Below, in pieces: positions 5,639 through 8,515 of a stretch of DNA of 8,515 nucleotides. The stretch is from positions 1 through 8,515 of the forward strand of contig CANKZO010000090.1 of NCBI GenBank assembly GCA_947488485.1, written 5' to 3'. The notes beneath the pieces are model-generated. The model had not been told where the DNA came from. It saw only the letters and a list, made by a program, of their open reading frames with translations, and ran no database searches. The DNA comes from Opitutia bacterium (lineage in GTDB: Bacteria > Verrucomicrobiota > Verrucomicrobiae > Opitutales > UBA953). The stretch's first letter is position 1, and every line of letters begins with the position of its first letter. The translations under genes and the position numbers were made by a program.

Positions 5639-6943
5639 TCACTCGTGAAACCTAATCCTCGGCTTGGGGCCGTCTTTGGCCTTCGGGAGGTTGGCGGGGT
5701 CGGAAAGCGAGGCGCCGGACTGCAGCTCGGCCTTCCCTTTCCACTCCCGTTCGAAGCCGGTGCTGGCGAGGCGCACGGCATCGCGGCCGAGCTTATGGTT
5801 CAACGCATCGACGGCCTTCATGAGGCGGTCCTTGTTCGGATCGATCTCCCCGCCCATGCCGGGCAAGGAAGGCTGCACGACGTCGGCGGGCGTCAGGCCC
5901 TGCAGCATCACGCCGGCTCGCTTATACATGTAGCCGTCGCGACGGACGCGGGCGAGCGCGCGGGCCGCCGCGCTGCAGATCGCGCGGGCATCGTCGGTCG
6001 GCGGATCGAGCGGCTCAAGTTCGTCGCCCCGATACTGCTCTTGGTCAATGCGATGCTGGTTGGTGCGGATGAAGACGACAATCGAGGAAGCCAGCATACC
6101 GTCTTCGCGCAGTTTCTCCGCGGCACGAGCGGCGTGCGCGGCGATGGCCTCGGCGAGTTCGAACGCGTCGGTGATCGGCCGGCCGAAGGAACGCGAGACG
6201 AGCACGCTCTTGCGCGGACCGGCGTCCTCGACGATGTCGTGGCAGGAGATACCGCGCAGCTCGAGGGCGAGACGTTCGCCGACCACGCCGGCGATGCGGC
6301 GGATGAAACCCGGATCGGCTTCCGCGAGGTCGATGGCCGAGAGGATGCCGTGCGAGCGCAGGCGCGCGGCCAGGCCCGGGCCGACGCCCCAGACGTCCTC
6401 GGCTTCGACGCCGCGCAGGAAAGCCGTGCGGCCTTCGACCGAGGCCGGGACGACGATCACGCCGCCACTGGCCTTATCGGCCTTGGCGCGCTCGTTCGCC
6501 AGTTTGCACAGCACCTTCGTCGGGGCCATCCCCAGCGAAATCGGGATGCCCGTGCGCTTCAGCACGTCGGCCCGGATGCGCAGCCCGAGGGCCTTAGCAT
6601 CCGCATCGGGCATGTCCGGGAAGCCGAGGAAAGCTTCGTCGACCGAATAAATCTCTAGGTCGCGCGCCTGCTCTCCGAGGGCGGCCATGACGCGCTCCGA
6701 GAAATCGCCGTAGACCGAGAAGTTGGACGAGAAAATGCGGACGCCGTGGGCTTCGCAGGTGCGGCGCACCTCGAAATACGGCGCGCCCATCGGGATGCCC
6801 AACGCCTTCGCTTCCGACGAACGCGCGACCACGCAGCCGTCGTTATTCGACAACACCACGATCGGTACGCCGATCAACGACGGATCCAACGCGCGCTCGC
6901 AGGAGGCGTAGAAGTTATTGCAGTCGGCGAGGGCGCGGAGCAT
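5639..6943 (-). CDS. umuC: UmuC, catalytic subunit of DNA polymerase V (Y family)
   Basis: This 434-aa translesion polymerase extends DNA past lesions as part of SOS mutagenesis, with cleaved UmuD as partner. Family length fits (E. coli UmuC is 422 aa). The N-terminus [13 protein letters not shown] holds the first metal-binding Asp7; [20 protein letters not shown] is the classic UmuC block; YSVDEAF (100-106) carries Asp102 and Glu103. DDVWG-like EDVWGVGPG (182-190) marks the helix-hairpin-helix thumb region. RSFGRPITD and AARAAEKLR belong to the little finger. QPSLP at 357-361 sits where E. coli has its QLNLF sliding-clamp motif. The start at 6943 is chosen because it aligns with the family N-terminus; an upstream ATG at 7069 would add 42 residues overlapping umuD. 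The gene follows the umuD stop by 4 nt with no visible ribosome site, so coupling is likely. Confidence 0.95.
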   Translation of the reverse strand: MLRALADCNNFYASCERALDPSLIGVPIVVLSNNDGCVVARSSEAKALGIPMGAPYFEVRRTCEAHGVRIFSSNFSVYGDFSERVMAALGEQARDLEIYSVDEAFLGFPDMPDADAKALGLRIRADVLKRTGIPISLGMAPTKVLCKLANERAKADKASGGVIVVPASVEGRTAFLRGVEAEDVWGVGPGLAARLRSHGILSAIDLAEADPGFIRRIAGVVGERLALELRGISCHDIVEDAGPRKSVLVSRSFGRPITDAFELAEAIAAHAARAAEKLREDGMLASSIVVFIRTNQHRIDQEQYRGDELEPLDPPTDDARAICSAAARALARVRRDGYMYKRAGVMLQGLTPADVVQPSLPGMGGEIDPNKDRLMKAVDALNHKLGRDAVRLASTGFEREWKGKAELQSGASLSDPANLPKAKDGPKPRIRFHE

Positions 6944-6947
6944 GGCG

Positions 6948-7379
6948 TCAGCAGCGTCGCACGACGGCGACCACTGTTCCCCAGATACGGCATTCGGGCG
7001 TGAAAGGCAATGACCAGCCCGGCCAGCGCGGGCTGTCGGCCCGCAGACTCCAGGCGCCGGCGTGGTCACGCTCCAGATGCTTCACCGTGAATTCGCCACC
7101 GACCTCCGCGACCACGATGGTACCCGCGCGCGGCGATGGGGCCTTGTCGACGACGATGAGGTCGCCGGGGAGGATGCCGGCGCCCGACATCGAATCGCCG
7201 TCGACCCGAAGGAAGAAGGTCGAGATCGGGTTGCGGATGAGATGCTCGTTGAGGTCGAGGCGACGCTCCATGTGGTCGTCGGCCGGCGACGGGAACCCCG
7301 CGACCGCGCGCGTGCCGAGCAACGGCAGGGCCAACGGCCGCCGGGCCTCGAAACCCTGCAAAGTGCGCATATCCAACAT
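6948..7379 (-). CDS. umuD: UmuD, self-cleaving S24 peptidase-type subunit of DNA polymerase V
   Basis: A LexA/UmuD-family protein (143 aa as called) that, on RecA filaments, cleaves off its own N-terminus to become active UmuD'. It carries the cleavage context [12 protein letters not shown] (cut expected between Ala and Gly), the serine of [10 protein letters not shown] and the lysine of EFTVKHLER that form the Ser-Lys dyad; [12 protein letters not shown] matches the family. No DNA-binding helix-turn-helix precedes it, so it is UmuD and not LexA. The start is uncertain: GTG 7397 lies within the operator palindrome, ATG 7379 overlaps its edge by two bases, and ATG 7370 would place Gly25, Ser60 and Lys97 exactly at E. 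coli UmuD numbering with 140 residues. None has a good ribosome site. It is the first gene of the umuDC operon. Confidence 0.92.
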   Translation of the reverse strand: MLDMRTLQGFEARRPLALPLLGTRAVAGFPSPADDHMERRLDLNEHLIRNPISTFFLRVDGDSMSGAGILPGDLIVVDKAPSPRAGTIVVAEVGGEFTVKHLERDHAGAWSLRADSPRWPGWSLPFTPECRIWGTVVAVVRRC

Positions 7380-7401
7380 AAGTGAACTAATGTTCACTTA
7401 T
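7378..7401. promoter_or_regulatory. Putative LexA operator (SOS box) of umuDC
   Basis: A perfect 24-bp palindrome with arms ATAAGTGAAC (7378-7387) and GTTCACTTAT (7392-7401) around TAAT. Its core GAAC-N4-GTTC is the same as the LexA box known from Bacillus and actinobacteria. It lies at the umuD start, where a repressor would block transcription, and umuDC is a standard LexA target. Promoter hexamers nearby are weak by eye (GATAAG at 7402-7397 is a possible -10), so the transcription start probably falls within the palindrome and the leader is very short or absent. Binding by LexA is inferred; neither lexA nor recA is in the window. Confidence 0.75.
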
Positions 7402-7435
7402 CAGGGAAAGGCTTCAAGGAGAAAGCATCAGGCAA

Positions 7436-7491
7436 GGTAGGGCTGACCACCCTTGGTCAGCCGCGGTTGAGCGAGGGCGCTCAACCCTACC
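7436..7491. repeat. REP2 composite, second copy, upstream of umuD
   Basis: Outer stem GGTAGGG (7436-7442) with CCCTACC (7485-7491). Hairpin one is GGCTGACC (7441-7448), loop ACCCTT, GGTCAGCC (7455-7462). Hairpin two is GGTTGAGCG (7465-7473), loop AGGG, CGCTCAACC (7478-7486). Arms match the copy at 5537-5590, while both loops and the linker differ. It lies 34 bp beyond the putative SOS operator, between the cysK terminator and the umuDC promoter region. Confidence 0.8.
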
Positions 7492-7556
7492 CACTACAAA
7501 GCTGCATAACTCAAAGGGAAACCGGAGACCGGATGACTGGCTGGGGCACTGATCTG

Positions 7557-7592
7557 TCATCGATTCAGTCATCAACGCAGCCATCGATTCAG
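7557..7592. repeat. Three tandem 12-nt units
   Basis: TCATCGATTCAG, TCATCAACGCAG and CCATCGATTCAG follow each other directly. Units 1 and 3 differ at one position; the middle one is more diverged. The array sits 19 bp beyond the cysK terminator in sequence with no convincing gene on either strand. It could be a small slippage-derived repeat or a set of protein-binding sites; nothing in the sequence decides this. The remaining bases from 7492 to 7556 show no clear feature. Confidence 0.5.
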
Positions 7593-7611
7593 CCCTCTTT
7601 AGTGACCCAAC

Positions 7612-7642
7612 AAAAAGGCCCGGGTCTTGCGACACGGGCCTT
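7612..7642 (-). terminator. Intrinsic terminator of cysK
   Basis: Read on the minus strand, AAGGCCCG pairs with CGGGCCTT (8 bp; plus-strand arms 7635-7642 and 7615-7622). An inner GTC/GAC stem is closed by a GCAA tetraloop with one mismatch between the stems. The stem runs straight into a TTTTT run (7616-7612). It begins 22 bp after the cysK stop. The plus strand has no T-run after the hairpin, so it should act only in the cysK direction and separate cysK from umuDC. Confidence 0.9.
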
Positions 7643-7664
7643 CGGGACGAACCGGGCCCTCGGC

Positions 7665-8515
7665 TTACGAGGCGGTCAGGGCGGTGACTTCGGCGCGGAC
7701 CTTCTCGGCCAGCGCGGTCGAGAGGTAACGCTCGGACGGCGAGCACGCGATCGTGACGATGCGCTTGCCGGCGAACTCCGGACGCTTGGCCAGCTGGAGG
7801 GCGGCCCAGATGTTGGCGCCCGAGGAGATGCCGACGGCGAGGCCCTCGCGGACGGAGACTTCCTGCGCGGTGGCGAAGGCGTCTTCGTTGGAGACCTGGA
7901 TGACTTCGTCGATCAGGGAGATGTCGCAGTTCTTCGGGACGAAGCCGGCGCCGATGCCCTGGATCTTATGAGGAGCCGGCTGGACCGGCTGGCCGGACAT
8001 CGTCTGGGTGATGACGGGAGAAGAGACGGGCTCGACGGCGAAAGCGCGGAACTTGGGGTTCTTGCCCTTGATCACGGAAGCGACGCCGGTGATCGTGCCG
8101 CCCGTGCCGACGCCGGCGACGATGGCGTCGACCTTGCCTTCGGTGTCTTCCCAGATCTCGACGGCGGTGGTGCGACGATGCACCTCAGGGTTGGCCGGGT
8201 TGTCGAACTGCATCGGCATGAAAGCATTCGCGCCGATTTCATCGCGGAGCTGCGTCGCACGCTCGATGGCGCCGCGCATGCCCTTCGCACCGGGGGTGAG
8301 GACGATCTCGGCGCCGAGGAGGCGGAGCAGCACGCGGCGCTCGATGGACATGGTCTCCGGCATCGTGAGGATGCAGCGGTAACCGCGGGCGGCGGCGACG
8401 AAGGCGAGGGCGATGCCGGTGTTACCGGAGGTCGGCTCGACGATGGTGCCACCCGGCTTCAGGCGGCCGTCACGCTCGGCGGCGTCGACCATCGCGCGGC
8501 CGATGCGGTCCTTGA
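7665..8515 (-). CDS. cysK: Cysteine synthase (O-acetylserine sulfhydrylase), N-terminus cut by window edge
   Basis: A PLP enzyme that makes cysteine from O-acetylserine and sulfide in the cytoplasm. About 282 residues are visible; the first complete codons read KDRIGRAM, so the PLP-binding lysine of the SVKDR motif is the first whole codon (8511-8513) and roughly 40 N-terminal residues lie outside the window. Counting from the internal Met at 8492: TSGNTG (21-26, substrate loop), [10 protein letters not shown] (around 94-103), GVGTGGT (127-133, PLP phosphate loop), [10 protein letters not shown] (175-184) and GISSGAN (221-227, pyridine-nitrogen serine). The [10 protein letters not shown] stretch favours O-acetylserine sulfhydrylase over cystathionine beta-synthase. 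The C-terminus has the usual length and has no CBS domains. The gene is followed by its own terminator; upstream context is not visible. Confidence 0.95.
   Translation of the reverse strand, partial: KDRIGRAMVDAAERDGRLKPGGTIVEPTSGNTGIALAFVAAARGYRCILTMPETMSIERRVLLRLLGAEIVLTPGAKGMRGAIERATQLRDEIGANAFMPMQFDNPANPEVHRRTTAVEIWEDTEGKVDAIVAGVGTGGTITGVASVIKGKNPKFRAFAVEPVSSPVITQTMSGQPVQPAPHKIQGIGAGFVPKNCDISLIDEVIQVSNEDAFATAQEVSVREGLAVGISSGANIWAALQLAKRPEFAGKRIVTIACSPSERYLSTALAEKVRAEVTALTAS

Noticed and set aside
6944..7069. 42-codon upstream extension of UmuC
   Set aside because: It overlaps the conserved end of umuD in another frame, and the UmuC family begins right at the Met of 6943.
6948..7397. LexA repressor instead of UmuD
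   Set aside because: The protein lacks an N-terminal helix-turn-helix, is too short for LexA and lies 4 nt before umuC.
7414..7746. Minus-strand open frame of 110 codons after cysK
   Set aside because: It starts inside cysK in another frame and runs through the terminator, 12-nt repeats and REP2 element; no protein features.

Overview
The window looks like chromosome of a verrucomicrobial bacterium, perhaps Opitutales-like. The phylum rests on gene content: a PVC-type membrane-bound dehydrogenase fused to a CxxCH cytochrome c domain, next to an exported ceramidase-like protein and a Tat-exported Gfo/Idh/MocA oxidoreductase. This combination is typical of Planctomycetes/Verrucomicrobia. Base composition is visibly G+C-rich. 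All six genes lie on the minus strand, so transcription runs from high to low coordinates.

Right part (7398-8515): the distal part of cysK enters from the window edge and ends in a strong intrinsic terminator (7612-7642). Next come a short 12-nt tandem repeat and a composite REP hairpin element. A 24-bp palindrome with a LexA-type GAAC-N4-GTTC core (7378-7401) follows, sitting on the start of umuD. umuD and umuC form an SOS mutagenesis operon that encodes a self-cleaving UmuD and the Pol V catalytic subunit UmuC.

Middle (5345-5638): a 294-bp intergenic region packed with palindromic repeats. It holds one 58-bp near-perfect palindrome and four REP-type elements of different subfamilies, back to back.

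Left part (1-5344): an exported-enzyme cluster. A ceramidase-like hydrolase overlaps the start of the haem-binding PVC dehydrogenase by ATGA. After an 80-bp gap with a REP, a Tat-signal oxidoreductase related to glucose-fructose oxidoreductase follows. All three carry N-terminal export signals, so a shared periplasmic job (oxidising or hydrolysing a sugar- or lipid-derived compound) is plausible, but the substrate cannot be read from sequence. The 3' flank of this cluster is a textbook REP doublet (REPIN) plus a G-quadruplex-forming run.

The most unusual content is non-coding. A mosaic REP family has GTAG heads followed by hairpins, in at least three hairpin types (REP1a/1b, REP2, REP3; names coined here). 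Arms are conserved, loops vary and one stem pair covaries. The elements recur across the window in both orientations, and no RAYT transposase is present in the window.
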